From positions 2,790,001 to 2,854,000 of the forward strand of contig NZ_CP150901.1 in NCBI RefSeq assembly GCF_038050405.1: DNA of 64,000 nt, in the 5' to 3' direction. A program made the position numbers and the translations under genes. Below, piece after piece: positions 33,951 through 42,680 of the stretch. Each line of letters begins with the position of its first letter. Within the stretch, counting starts at the first letter, position 1. Origin of the DNA: Paraburkholderia sp. IMGN_8 (lineage in GTDB: Bacteria; Pseudomonadota; Gammaproteobacteria; Burkholderiales; Burkholderiaceae). Below the pieces are notes generated by a model. The model ran no database searches, had not been told where the DNA came from, and was given only the letters and a program-made list of their open reading frames with translations.

Positions 33951-34979
33951 ATGAAGACCTTCAAGCCCTTACTGCTCGCCGCCGTTCTCGCGGCCAGTTC
34001 CACCTTCGCCATTGCCGCAAGCCAGGCAACACCGGCTTCGCCCGATCCGGTGACCAGCCAGTTCCTGCAAGCGCTGAACAGCGGCACGGGACCGGCAATC
34101 AACACGTTGACACCGGCGCGGGCGCGCCAGGTGCTGATCGACGCGCAGAACGGCGTAAAGGTCGATCTGTCCGGCATTGATGTGTCGAACAAGACCATTG
34201 AGCAGGACGGCATAACGGTGCCGATCACGATTGTGCGGCCGCAAGGCGCAACGGGCACGCTGCCGGTCTTCATGTTCTTCCACGGCGGCGGCTGGATCCT
34301 TGGCGACTTCCAGACCCACGAGCGGCTGGTGCGCGACCTCGTCGTGCAATCCGGGGCCGTGGCGGTGTTTGTCAATTACACGCCGTCGCCCGAAGCGCGT
34401 TATCCGGTGGCGATCAACCAGGCGTACGCGGCCACCCGGTGGGTCGCTTCACATGGCCAGGAAATCGGTGTGGACGGCAGCCGCCTCGCGGTAGTAGGCA
34501 ACAGCGTCGGCGGCAACATGGCCGCGGTCGTCTCGCTGATGGCGAAGAACAAGCAGGGCCCCGCAATCCGCTTTCAAGGCCTGATGTGGCCCGTCACAGA
34601 CGCCAATTTCAGCGACGGCTCGTACAACGCCTATCCGGAAGGCCATTTCCTGACCCGACCGATGATGAAGTGGTTCTGGGATGCTTATACAAAGGATCCG
34701 AAGCAGCGTAACGAGATTTACGCTTCACCGCTGGGTGCTTCAGCGGATCAGCTGAAAGGTCTGCCGCCGGCGCTGATCCAGGTTGCACAGTTCGACGTGC
34801 TGCGCGATGAAGGTGAGGCCTACGGACGCAAACTCGACGCTGCGGGCAATGAAGTCACCACGATCCGCTACAACGGTACGATCCACGACTTTGGCTTGCT
34901 TAATGCACTCGCTGACGACGCGCCGACCAAAGCCGCAACCAGGCAGCTTGCCAACGAGTTGCAAACGCGTCTGAAGTAA
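33951..34979 (+). CDS. Secreted alpha/beta hydrolase (HSL-family esterase)
   Basis: A 342-residue exported hydrolase: signal peptide (LLLAAVLAASSTFAIAA, cleavage near 23), oxyanion-hole motif HGGGW at 111-115, nucleophile elbow GNSVG with Ser185, acid around 283 (VAQFDVLRDEGE) and His near 313 (TIHDFGLL), the layout of hormone-sensitive-lipase type esterases. Ser motif GNSVGG differs slightly from the usual GDSAGG. A short acyl ester or peroxy-ester is a possible substrate. Co-transcribed with ohr (34-base gap) and therefore probably under the same TetR protein. Confidence 0.9.
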   Translation: MKTFKPLLLAAVLAASSTFAIAASQATPASPDPVTSQFLQALNSGTGPAINTLTPARARQVLIDAQNGVKVDLSGIDVSNKTIEQDGITVPITIVRPQGATGTLPVFMFFHGGGWILGDFQTHERLVRDLVVQSGAVAVFVNYTPSPEARYPVAINQAYAATRWVASHGQEIGVDGSRLAVVGNSVGGNMAAVVSLMAKNKQGPAIRFQGLMWPVTDANFSDGSYNAYPEGHFLTRPMMKWFWDAYTKDPKQRNEIYASPLGASADQLKGLPPALIQVAQFDVLRDEGEAYGRKLDAAGNEVTTIRYNGTIHDFGLLNALADDAPTKAATRQLANELQTRLK

Positions 34980-35157
34980 GCCGTGCAACCCTGACCGCGG
35001 CGCACTTGCGTAACAGCATGGTGCCGCGGCTGTCAGTGCATTTGACTTCCCGTTCATAGCAGGTAATGGCCGCGGCGGGCGGCGGACGAGTTGGGAAACA
35101 GGTGCGAGAATCGGGGTTCAAGGGTGGATTTCCACGCCGGCATCAACGGAGTACGAA

Positions 35158-35577
35158 ATGGACGATCTATATGACCTTCAGCGCTTTGTCGACGCCCAGG
35201 ACCCCGTGTACGCACAGGTATGCGATGAATTGAGGGACGGACGTAAGCGAAGCCACTGGATGTGGTTTGTGTTTCCGCAAATCCAGGGCCTCGGGGCAAG
35301 CGCAATGGCGCAGGGGTTCGCGATCTCGTCGTTGGCCGAGGCCGAAGCCTATCTGCGCCACCCGTTACTCGGCCCACGGCTGCGCGAATCGACGCGACTG
35401 GTCAACCTCGTCAAAGAGCGTTCCATAGAGGAAATTTTCGGATATCCGGATTACCTGAAGTTTCGATCGTCGATCAGCCTGTTCGCGCGTGCCACGAGCG
35501 ACAACGACGTATTTGTGGAAGCGCTGCGCAAGTATTTCGGCGGTGAAGCCGATCCGCAAACGCTGCAACTGCTCTAA
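35158..35577 (+). CDS. DUF1810 family protein
   Basis: A 139-residue all-helical cytoplasmic protein. Signature of the DUF1810 (calpastatin-like) family: YDLQRFVDAQ, RKRSHWMWFVFPQIQGLG, SLAEAEAYLRHPLLGPRL and a late DNDVFVEAL. The family has no established biochemical function. Monocistronic; 178 bases separate it from the esterase. Confidence 0.9.
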   Translation: MDDLYDLQRFVDAQDPVYAQVCDELRDGRKRSHWMWFVFPQIQGLGASAMAQGFAISSLAEAEAYLRHPLLGPRLRESTRLVNLVKERSIEEIFGYPDYLKFRSSISLFARATSDNDVFVEALRKYFGGEADPQTLQLL

Positions 35578-35648
35578 GCCGTTTTCGCGCTGGACCTGCG
35601 CGCGTGGCGGAGCGGACTTCGGAATTTCAGTGTTGGCACAGTGTGTCG

Positions 35649-36698
35649 TCAATTCCCGCTCGCAGCGGCTGCGCGGGACCGGTAGAGCAGCAGATGATCG
35701 GTGCCGGATTCGGACAGCCAGACTTCGCCCGGGCGGCCCATCATCTCACGTACGTTCGCGTGCGGGCGCGGCAGCGAAAACACTTCGAATCGCTCGGCAC
35801 GCGGGTCAAAGCGCACTAGCGCGTTGGCGCTCCATTCACTGAGCCAGACGATATCCTGGTCGTCCACAAATATTGCGTATGCGTGCGGATCGTCGCCGGG
35901 CAATCGCCATTCGCGCCATTGGTGCGTCACAGGGTCGAATACGCCGACTTTTCCTGCATTCCACTCGCTGACCCAGACGCGCCCCTTCGAATCGGACCAT
36001 ACGCGGCGCGCGCCCTGCTTCGACGTTGGCGGCTCGATGACCTGCGCCGCACCACTCCCTGGATCGATGCGACCAACGTAACTCCCCGCCAGTGATGCGA
36101 AATACAGGCTGCCGTCCGGGGTCACGCAGATGCCGTAGGGCCCGGGCCCGCGCGGCGCATCGAAGACGCGCATGCGGGCGCGCTGCGGATCCAGTTCGCC
36201 ATAGATGCCGCGTTGTCCGGTAAACCACAGATGCCCTTGTTTGTCGAACACGGCGGTGTTCAGATTGGCGTCTGGCCGGTCCTTCGGCAGCGGAAAACGC
36301 GTGACGGCGAGCGTCTTCGGATCGATGCGCACAATCGCGTTCTGGCCGCCGTCCGTCACCCACGCCGCGCGATCGGGACCCACGATCACGCCGTGCGGCG
36401 CCGATCCTGCGCCGAGCGGAATCCTGTCGATCCTGCCGCTACGCGGATCCAGCCGTCCGACCGCGCCCTGCGCCTGTGCGGTGTACCACACGGCGCCGTC
36501 CGGTGCCGGCGCGACGTCATGCGGCGCACTGCCGGTCGGGACAGCGAAGGTCTCGAACGACGGCGACGGCGGCTGCGCCTGCGCCGGGCCGATGGTGAGC
36601 GCGGCGCTCGCCAAGGCCGATGCAAACCACGGCGCCCGCCCTGCTTCGAGAATCTTGTTCACCGTTGCCACGACCCGTTTCCACGCGATCGCCAACAT
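35649..36698 (-). CDS. Virginiamycin B lyase (Vgb)-like secreted beta-propeller
   Basis: A 349-residue protein with an N-terminal signal sequence (to about residue 42, ending AQAQ) and a seven-bladed Vgb-type propeller. Repeats read as PDGAVWYTAQAQGAVGRLDP, PDRAAWVTDGGQNAIVRIDP, PDGSLYFASLAGSYVGRIDP and similar. True Vgb linearises streptogramin B using a catalytic His and Glu/Mg site; environmental homologues like this, with signal peptides, are mostly of unknown role. Antibiotic resistance is not implied by sequence alone. No operon partner. Confidence 0.85.
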   Translation of the reverse strand: MLAIAWKRVVATVNKILEAGRAPWFASALASAALTIGPAQAQPPSPSFETFAVPTGSAPHDVAPAPDGAVWYTAQAQGAVGRLDPRSGRIDRIPLGAGSAPHGVIVGPDRAAWVTDGGQNAIVRIDPKTLAVTRFPLPKDRPDANLNTAVFDKQGHLWFTGQRGIYGELDPQRARMRVFDAPRGPGPYGICVTPDGSLYFASLAGSYVGRIDPGSGAAQVIEPPTSKQGARRVWSDSKGRVWVSEWNAGKVGVFDPVTHQWREWRLPGDDPHAYAIFVDDQDIVWLSEWSANALVRFDPRAERFEVFSLPRPHANVREMMGRPGEVWLSESGTDHLLLYRSRAAAASGN

Positions 36699-36940
36699 GT
36701 TCGCCTCCGTGTCACAGGATGAGTTTCAAAGGGCGCTGACGGCTTTTTATTGTTGCACTTATCTGTAGCCGTCACTGCGCCGACTCATTCGCCACGCCGG
36801 CTCCGGCGATAAACAATGCAACTATGCCGCTCCAGATTCCGAGCAGTCACGGGCTCGCCACGCAGCAGCCGGCCGCGACGTTTGATTGCTGCATCGTTGC
36901 TACTCCCCGAGTGTCCCCCCTGTCGTACCTGAGCGACGTG

Positions 36941-37363
36941 TCAGCTGGCGCCGCGTTGTATGGCCTCGCCCAGCTCAGCGTTGGAATATGCTTTGCCGCC
37001 AATGCCCCATGCACCGTCAACCGCGTACGTCACATTGACAAACGTGCGCTCACGCGGATGGGAACCCGCGTTGAGCTGGTCGATGATGTCGGTGACAGCG
37101 CTGACGAACGCCTGCTTGACTTCGGTATTCGGGAAGGTGGTCGCCGGGACCTTCACTTCGACAACAGCTAGCGACTGAGGCTTGCCACCGACGTAACTCT
37201 CCGACTCAGGGCTCACGATCAGATGGCCGATGACGTTCGGGGTCATGAACCTGTTGCCGCTCAGGCCGTGTGCGCGCAGCAGCGCGTCCGCGACAAGGGG
37301 CAGCACTTCACGTTCTCCATGCGGGGTGAGAAGACCTTGGGTGACGTGGACTGAAATAGGCAT
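36941..37363 (-). CDS. Tautomerase-superfamily protein
   Basis: A 140-residue protein that starts Met-Pro-Ile-Ser, leaving the N-terminal proline that serves as general base in 4-oxalocrotonate-tautomerase/MIF superfamily enzymes after Met removal. Two beta-alpha-beta units are visible (VHVTQGLLTPHGEREVLPLV; VVEVKVPATTF...NAGSHP), as in fused or MIF-like tautomerases. Substrate unknown. It diverges from a TetR gene across a region with repeated AACGATCG elements and is the likely regulatory target. Confidence 0.85.
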   Translation of the reverse strand: MPISVHVTQGLLTPHGEREVLPLVADALLRAHGLSGNRFMTPNVIGHLIVSPESESYVGGKPQSLAVVEVKVPATTFPNTEVKQAFVSAVTDIIDQLNAGSHPRERTFVNVTYAVDGAWGIGGKAYSNAELGEAIQRGAS

Positions 37364-37424
37364 TGATATAACTCCTTGATCTAACGGGTTAGTCGAATCA
37401 GAGTTCTTGCGCCAGCATCACGGC

Positions 37425-37499
37425 CACGATATAACGGTCGTGATGTCGCGATAGTTTCATAACGATCGTGATGTCGTCAAGCACTAAATATCGATCGTT
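37425..37499. promoter_or_regulatory. Operator region between tautomerase and TetR genes
   Basis: Three related elements: CACGA-N8-TCGTG (37425-37442, containing ATAACGGTCGTGAT), AACGATCGTGAT (37461-37472) and ATATCGATCGTT (37488-37499), the last inverted relative to the second. The last lies just before the TetR gene's Shine-Dalgarno sequence, compatible with autorepression. Confidence 0.55.
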
Positions 37500-37515
37500 A
37501 TCTGGAGATGCGCGC

Positions 37516-38094
37516 ATGGCACATCGGGCTGGTAAGAAGGAAGAAAGCAAGGCGAGGATTCTCGCGAGCGCGGGTCGGGGATTTCGTAGCCGTGGGTTCG
37601 GTGGCTCGGGGATCGACGGCCTGGCGAAGGACGCCGCCGTGACGTCGGGTGCGTTCTACGCGCATTTCAAGTCGAAAGCGGCTGCCTTCCGCGAGGCGGT
37701 GGTCGTCGGTCTCGAAGAGCTGCGACGAGGTATCGGACAGACACGCGAGCAAATGGGAAGCAACTGGCGCGAGTGGTTCATCGACTTCTACCTGGGAGAC
37801 CGCCGGACCTGTGATCTTGCCGACAGTTGCGCACTGCAGAGTCTCTCGGGCGAAGTGGCTCGCGCCGATGACGAAACCCGGCAAGCCTATGAGACGGAGT
37901 TGGGCTCGATTATCGAAGCAGTGGCCGCCGGCCTCGAAGGCAGGCCGAAGGCCCGGCGCGAGGAAGCGACCGCACTGCTCGCTCTACTGGTGGGCGGGGT
38001 CACACTCGCACGGGCCGTCAGAGATCCCGCGATCAGCGACGAGATTGCTGCGGCCGTCCGCAAGGCCGCGCTCGACCTCGGCGTTCATGCATAG
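37516..38094 (+). CDS. TetR-family regulator
   Basis: A 192-residue TetR regulator from the ATG at 37516 (GGAG upstream); an ATG at 37468 is possible but lies in the operator repeats. HTH: KARILASAGRGFRSRGF followed by GIDGLAKDAAVTSGAFYAHFKSKAAAF. The C-terminal domain includes CALQSLSGEVARAD, as in the TetR_C_13/AcrR-like group that senses small lipophilic or electrophilic compounds. Divergent from the tautomerase. Confidence 0.9.
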   Translation: MAHRAGKKEESKARILASAGRGFRSRGFGGSGIDGLAKDAAVTSGAFYAHFKSKAAAFREAVVVGLEELRRGIGQTREQMGSNWREWFIDFYLGDRRTCDLADSCALQSLSGEVARADDETRQAYETELGSIIEAVAAGLEGRPKARREEATALLALLVGGVTLARAVRDPAISDEIAAAVRKAALDLGVHA

Positions 38095-38351
38095 TCTCGA
38101 CTGCCGTTTCCAGATTGACCGTTAGCAAAGCGAGAGCTTGCGGCGGCGATGGAGCGGAGTGTGCTGTACCCCCGATGCGGCGCAATACGGTAGGCAGTCG
38201 GCATCGGCGTGAGGCGCGTGATTTGACGTAAGTTTGCCGGCGCGTATGGCGCGAAATATCGATCCATCACGCCGATGAACGCATTCAGGCTATGTCCGCC
38301 GAATGAATGGGAACGTAGGCTTTTCATGTCCTACTAGCCCGCTCCGCGCCC

Positions 38352-39500
38352 TCATCCAAACCGAACACAATAAACAGGCGGCAAATGCGCTGAAATCAAA
38401 TGCCAGCTTTCGCCGCCGTCGTCGGACGTCCATAGCGCGCCAGTGGTCGACCCCATCGCGAGGCGCGCGCCGGAGTCATCTATAGCGAGCCCGTGCCGAT
38501 ACACGAGGTCATACACCGGTGCACGCGGCAACCCGTTCGAGAAACGCTCGAACGTGCGGCCGCCGTCGCGCGTGCGCGTGACGACGAACTGGCCGTCCAC
38601 CGGGATCCGGCACTGGTCTTTCACGGCGGGCACGAACCAGGCGGTGTCCGGCTCGCGCGGGTGCACGGCAACCGCGAAGCCGAAGCTCGATGGCTGCGCT
38701 TCGATCCGCTGCCAGTGCGCCGCGCCGTCGGTCGAGCGGAAGATCGCGCAGTGATGCTGCGTCCACAGCACATCCGGGTTTGCCGCGCATTGCACGACGC
38801 GGTGCGGGTCCTGCACGTTGGCATCGCCGCGCCGCTCCGGTGGCATGTAATCGGCCTCCATGCCCTCCGCACTCACGCGCCAGGCCGCGCCGCCGTCGGC
38901 GGTTTGCCAGACGCCGCCGCACGACACGCCGATCGTCACGTGCCGGCTGTCGCGTGGATCGACCATCACGGAATGGATGCCCGGCGCGTCGTAGCCGCCT
39001 CCGAACCATTCGCGGCGCTCCGGGCGATCCCACAGCGCACGGTTGAGCACCCATGTGTCGCCGCCATCGTCGGAACGGAAGAGCCCACCGGGAATCGTAC
39101 CGGCCCACAAGATGCCCGGCTCGTCCGGGCCGCCGGTTTCGAGCGACCAGATTTGCTGAAGCGTCCAGGGCGGCGACGGCGGGCTGGGCGCGGCGGCGCT
39201 CGCATTGTCCGCACTCGCGTTCGCGCCGTCACCGGTACGCGTCTCGTCGGCAGGCTGCGGCGGGTAGACGGGGACCGCGCACTCCTCCCAATCCCTCATG
39301 CCCGCACGCTGGCGATGCAGCTTCACGCCGAAGTGGCCGAGATTGAGCGCGGCATACAGCGTTCCGTCGCGCGGATCAGGCAGCACCATGCTTACCGGCT
39401 CGCCGACGAAATACGGCTCACCGAGCGTCCAGCCGCCCTCGCCATCGGCCTGCAGAACGAACAGTCCCTTGCGGGTTGCGACAAGCAATCGATCGCTCAT
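38352..39500 (-). CDS. BNR/sialidase-type beta-propeller protein
   Basis: A 382-residue cytoplasmic (no signal peptide) propeller of the WD40/YVTN/BNR-like, VPS10/sialidase superfamily. Asp-box type repeats are visible: RSDDGGDTWVLN, QTADGGAAWRV, RSTDGAAHWQRIE, RTRDGGRTFERF and TSDDGGESWHL. True sialidase catalytic residues are not identifiable, so sialidase activity should not be assumed. It pairs with the MoaD/ThiS-like gene upstream on the same strand; this two-gene combination recurs in related genomes as far as I recall. Function unknown. Confidence 0.85.
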   Translation of the reverse strand: MSDRLLVATRKGLFVLQADGEGGWTLGEPYFVGEPVSMVLPDPRDGTLYAALNLGHFGVKLHRQRAGMRDWEECAVPVYPPQPADETRTGDGANASADNASAAAPSPPSPPWTLQQIWSLETGGPDEPGILWAGTIPGGLFRSDDGGDTWVLNRALWDRPERREWFGGGYDAPGIHSVMVDPRDSRHVTIGVSCGGVWQTADGGAAWRVSAEGMEADYMPPERRGDANVQDPHRVVQCAANPDVLWTQHHCAIFRSTDGAAHWQRIEAQPSSFGFAVAVHPREPDTAWFVPAVKDQCRIPVDGQFVVTRTRDGGRTFERFSNGLPRAPVYDLVYRHGLAIDDSGARLAMGSTTGALWTSDDGGESWHLISAHLPPVYCVRFG

Positions 39501-39549
39501 GTCGAGTGTCTCCTGTCGACCAAGGTTGGCGCTTTAGCGCTTATGTCGA

Positions 39550-39579
39550 CCGGAGTAAGTGCTTCAGCACTTACTCCGG
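39550..39579. repeat. Palindromic REP-like element
   Basis: A perfect 14-bp inverted repeat with a 2-base centre (CCGGAGTAAGTGCT/AGCACTTACTCCGG), followed by CCCATG. The TACTCCGGTCCCATG segment recurs twice at 53690-53726. It lies between the propeller and MoaD-like genes. Confidence 0.8.
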
Positions 39580-39633
39580 TCCCATGCTTCGCACTCCGAA
39601 CCCATGTAAGGCTCGAGTACGGATGGAACCCCC

Positions 39634-39903
39634 TTATCCGCCCGACAGCGCCTGTACGACGTAAACCCGGCTTTCATCGCCGAGCGCATCGGACAGATGT
39701 CGTCGGTCACGCACCCGCCGGCCGTCGACAAACACGGCGAGATGCCTTCGCAGTGAGCCCTGATCGTCAAGGATGTAGCTGCGCAGTCGAGGTTGCGCGG
39801 CGAAGACGGCCTCGAGCGCTTCGCCGAGCGTGCGCGCGTCGATCTCGCGTTCGGGCGTTGCGATATGCCGCTGAATCGAAGCGGCGAAGAAGATGTGCGC
39901 CAT
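39634..39903 (-). CDS. MoaD/ThiS-family ubiquitin-like protein
   Basis: An 89-residue beta-grasp protein (MAHIFFAASIQRHI...) ending in Gly-Gly (VQALSGG), the C-terminal diglycine needed for adenylation and thiocarboxylation in MoaD, ThiS and other sulphur carriers. The ATG at 39903 gives a full domain; a longer in-frame extension to 40182 is low-complexity and rejected. No MoaE, MoeB, ThiG or JAMM peptidase is next to it; the partner is the BNR-propeller protein immediately downstream, suggesting a non-canonical sulphur transfer or conjugation role. Confidence 0.85.
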   Translation of the reverse strand: MAHIFFAASIQRHIATPEREIDARTLGEALEAVFAAQPRLRSYILDDQGSLRRHLAVFVDGRRVRDRRHLSDALGDESRVYVVQALSGG

Positions 39904-40218
39904 GGCGGGGTAGCCGCGCGAAGTGGCCGTGTCCGTTGGTTCTGTAAGTTTAGGCGATCCGCAGTGAGCTTCGAGGCATCGCCATACAGCAGACGATAGG
40001 TTGGGCCTCCGAAGCGGCCGTTTTGGTGTCGAGTGTCCGAAAGGCGGTTCAGGGTCGGCGCCCTCCGTCTGCGTGTCGCCGAGCCGCCCGAGCGGCGCTG
40101 CGGCGTCGTCGGTCTGGGTTGGGCCACTTTCGGTCATTCGCTTGCCGCCTAGAAAAGCGCCGGCCAAGGTGTTGACGCTCATCGAGCGGATGCGCGCCGC
40201 AGTCGGACAGCGCGTTTG
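39904..40218. other. Intergenic region upstream of the MoaD-like gene
   Basis: About 315 bases. An open frame continues on the minus strand but its translation (polar, Pro/Arg-rich, ending at 40182) lacks a ribosome-binding site and domain features. No clear promoter was found. Confidence 0.4.
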
Positions 40219-40707
40219 CTAGCCGCGTAGCGGCGCGGTCCCCGGCTTGCCATCGCGATTCTCATCGCCTCGCCGGTCGTCATCATTGTCATCGTGGTTG
40301 TCGACGAACGGCGAATCGGTGTCGCTGCCGCCCGCACGCAGCGCGGTCCGCGCTTCTTCCGCCAGTTTTTCGTAGTGTTTCCGGAAACGGCTCAGGTCTT
40401 TTTCCTCGAGTTCTTCGAGATCGAGCAGCGCGTTATGCGCACCTTTCATTGCGCGGATCAGCTCGTCGAGCTTGATCTGCATCGCCGCCGTGTCGCGGTT
40501 CTGCGTGTTCTGGATCAGGAAAACCATCAGGAACGTGACGATCGTGGTCGACGTGTTGATCACGAGTTGCCATGTGTCGCTGTAATGAAAGAACGGGCCG
40601 GTCGTCGCCCACACGATCACAAGGGCGACGGCCATCACAAAGGAGGCGGGCCTACCGGTCATCGTGGAAAGGTAGCTCGCGAATTTCGAAAACCACTTGC
40701 TGCTCAT
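40219..40707 (-). CDS. Low-affinity iron permease family small membrane protein
   Basis: A 162-residue protein matching the bacterial 'low affinity iron permease' family (PF04120): two membrane helices (FVMAVALVIVWATTGPFF and a segment around TTIVTFLMVFLIQNTQNRDTAAMQIKLDELI, the family signature), then a coiled, charged cytoplasmic domain with an Asp/Asn-rich tail. The iron role is by analogy with yeast Fet4 and is doubtful in bacteria. Start at 40707 (CCGGAG upstream) or the preceding ATG at 40710. Monocistronic. Confidence 0.88.
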   Translation of the reverse strand: MSSKWFSKFASYLSTMTGRPASFVMAVALVIVWATTGPFFHYSDTWQLVINTSTTIVTFLMVFLIQNTQNRDTAAMQIKLDELIRAMKGAHNALLDLEELEEKDLSRFRKHYEKLAEEARTALRAGGSDTDSPFVDNHDDNDDDRRGDENRDGKPGTAPLRG

Positions 40708-41022
40708 CATGATCTCCGGTAGTCGGGTCAATGTACCGGATGATCGCATAGACGGCGGAGTCGCTTCTTTCTACGGGTGTGACTTGCGGGCACTGAATGA
40801 CCGTTTCAAAGAGGGGCGACTGTCTCTTGTGGGTCGAACTGAGCCGATCATGATAAGGCTGAGTTCGGCCACAAAACGACATTCACAATTTTAGAATCGC
40901 GCCTGGATCGTGCGGGAACCGGTGGGCGACCGCGTTCGGAATCGGGAACGCGGTGTCTTGCTTCCCGCGCTACAAGCTGTTGCGCTCCGCATGCAGTGGC
41001 TCGACATCTTATGCGGCGCTCC

Positions 41023-41628
41023 TTAGCGAAGTGCAGCCGCCACCGCCTCGTCAATCTGCAGTGCAAAGCGCGCTTCAACATCGGGCACCGTGTAGCCAAT
41101 TGACAGTTCCAGATACGCGTCGCCTAGCACCAACTGAACGAATGTCGCTGCCCGCAATGCAGCAGTCGATTCGTCAAATCGCTTTCGCAGAATTTTTGCG
41201 GCGAAGGCACGCACGCCCTTTGCACCATTTTCGTAAAACACCTGGCCGAGTTCCGGAAGACGCTCGGCTTCAGCAACGATGGCCCGGTAAAGCCGCAGAT
41301 AATCCGGCGCGATGAGGATTTGTGCCAACACCCATCCCAACTCGCGCAACTCGACTTCGGGTGATCCATCGGATTGCTCGTCCTGAGCGCTGGCAAGAAG
41401 TCCGCCCACCTGAGCGCACATCGAGCTCACCAGACCAACGAAGAGCGCCTCCTTCGACTTGAAGTGGCGGTAGACCGTCTGTTTGCCGACGCCAGCGGCC
41501 GCGGCGACATCGTCCATCGTTGCCAGGCCGAAACCCTGGCTTAAAAAAACGGTTTTCGCGCCGTCGAGGATGGCGGACCGCTTACGGCGTTGCAGCGGGC
41601 TCAGGTCGGGGAGAGAAGAAGTGTCCAT
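41023..41628 (-). CDS. TetR/AcrR-family regulator
   Basis: A 201-residue TetR protein: RRKRSAILDGAKTVFLSQGF, then ATMDDVAAAAGVGKQTVYRHFKSKEALF (HTH), and a TetR_C_39/AefR-like C-terminal domain (YLRLYRAIVAEAERLPELGQVFYENG). Divergent from an SDR/DoxX operon across about 130 bases that contain two inverted repeats built on GTCTCGTTT/AGACTGG, its likely operators. Confidence 0.92.
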   Translation of the reverse strand: MDTSSLPDLSPLQRRKRSAILDGAKTVFLSQGFGLATMDDVAAAAGVGKQTVYRHFKSKEALFVGLVSSMCAQVGGLLASAQDEQSDGSPEVELRELGWVLAQILIAPDYLRLYRAIVAEAERLPELGQVFYENGAKGVRAFAAKILRKRFDESTAALRAATFVQLVLGDAYLELSIGYTVPDVEARFALQIDEAVAAALR

Positions 41629-41656
41629 GCCAGATAAATAACAGATCGCCGAGTAG

Positions 41657-41715
41657 TTGACAAGACTGGCCAGTCTCGTTTAGAGTTGCCAAAACGAGAC
41701 TGATGGGTCTCGTTT
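41657..41715. promoter_or_regulatory. Promoter and operators of the SDR/DoxX operon
   Basis: TTGACA (41657-41662) and TAGAGT (41681-41686), 18 bases apart, form a rightward promoter. Its spacer is filled by the perfect 14-bp palindrome AGACTGGCCAGTCT (41663-41676). Downstream lies a second perfect dyad, AAACGAGAC-N6-GTCTCGTTT (41692-41715); the half-site GTCTCGTTT also occurs at 41673-41681. The divergent TetR protein is the likely ligand. Confidence 0.7.
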
Positions 41716-41756
41716 GTGTGACTATTCAACTTCGCAGCCAATCATTGGAGAACGCT

Positions 41757-42680
41757 TTGAAACTGTTCATGACAGGTGGGACTGGCTTCATCGGGCAAGC
41801 GGTCGCGCGCAAGGCAATCGGCCTCGGCCATCAGGTGACGGCGCTGGTGCGCGAGGACAGCTCGGCTGCCGCCAGCGCGCTGGCACGTCTCGGTGTGACA
41901 CTGCATTCCGGCGACCTGCGCGAGCCACAGTCTTTCGCTGCGACTGCCGGTGCCGCTGATGGCGCGGTGCACATGGCGTCGACCAACGATGCTTCCGCCG
42001 CTGCTGCTGACGAGGCCGCGGCTGTAGCGATGCTTTCGCATTTGCATCCGGGCGCGGCGTTTGTCTATACGTCGGGCACCTGGGTCTACGGCAATACGGA
42101 GGGGGAGCCCGCGACTGAAGCATCGGCGCTGAATCCGACACCACTCATCGCCTGGCGGCCCGCAGTGGAGCAACAGGTGCTGGCGCTAGCAGCACGCCGC
42201 TCGATTGCTGCAGTGATCCTCAGGCCGGCGATGGTGCACGGCTACGGCGGCGGCGTCTTCGGCATGCTTGCCGGCATGGTCCGTCAGACCGGCAGTGTGA
42301 GAGTCGTCGGCGATGGTCGCAACCACTGGCCTGCCGTTCACGTCGATGATCTCGCCACGGCCTACCTGAGCGCGGTGGAGCGGGCGGCAAGCGGGGACGG
42401 TCGAGTCACGGGACAGATCTTCAACGTGGTCGCGGAAGATGCCGTTGCCGTTGCCGAAATGGGCGAAGCGATTCGGGCCTCGGTCGGCGCCGACCGCGTC
42501 GAATTTTGGCCGCTCGACGATGCTCGCAAATCGCTTGGACCGTTCGCTGACGCACTGGCGCTCGATCAGACAGTAAGCGGCCAGCATGCCCGGCGAGTTC
42601 TTGCGTGGGAACCCCACGGCCTCGGCCTGATTGCGGACCTCTCTGAACAAAAGCACTTTCAGCAAAGCAACGGAGCATGA
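41757..42680 (+). CDS. NAD-dependent epimerase/dehydratase-type extended SDR
   Basis: A 307-residue Rossmann protein, starting with TTG at 41757 (GGAG 6 bases upstream): MKLFMTGGTGFIGQAVARKA holds the GxxGxxG loop. Mid-sequence YTSGTWVYGNTEG corresponds to the SDR active-site region, with Ser-Gly in place of the usual Ser and no clear YxxxK, so activity is uncertain. Later HVDDLATAYLSAVE is typical of extended SDRs of the YwnB/dihydroflavonol-reductase group. Overlaps the DoxX gene by 4 bases and is driven by the TetR-controlled promoter upstream. Confidence 0.88.
   Translation: MKLFMTGGTGFIGQAVARKAIGLGHQVTALVREDSSAAASALARLGVTLHSGDLREPQSFAATAGAADGAVHMASTNDASAAAADEAAAVAMLSHLHPGAAFVYTSGTWVYGNTEGEPATEASALNPTPLIAWRPAVEQQVLALAARRSIAAVILRPAMVHGYGGGVFGMLAGMVRQTGSVRVVGDGRNHWPAVHVDDLATAYLSAVERAASGDGRVTGQIFNVVAEDAVAVAEMGEAIRASVGADRVEFWPLDDARKSLGPFADALALDQTVSGQHARRVLAWEPHGLGLIADLSEQKHFQQSNGA

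Noticed and set aside
39904..40182. 93-codon N-terminal extension of the MoaD-like protein
   Set aside because: Low-complexity, Pro/Arg-rich translation. The ATG at 39903 gives a complete beta-grasp domain.
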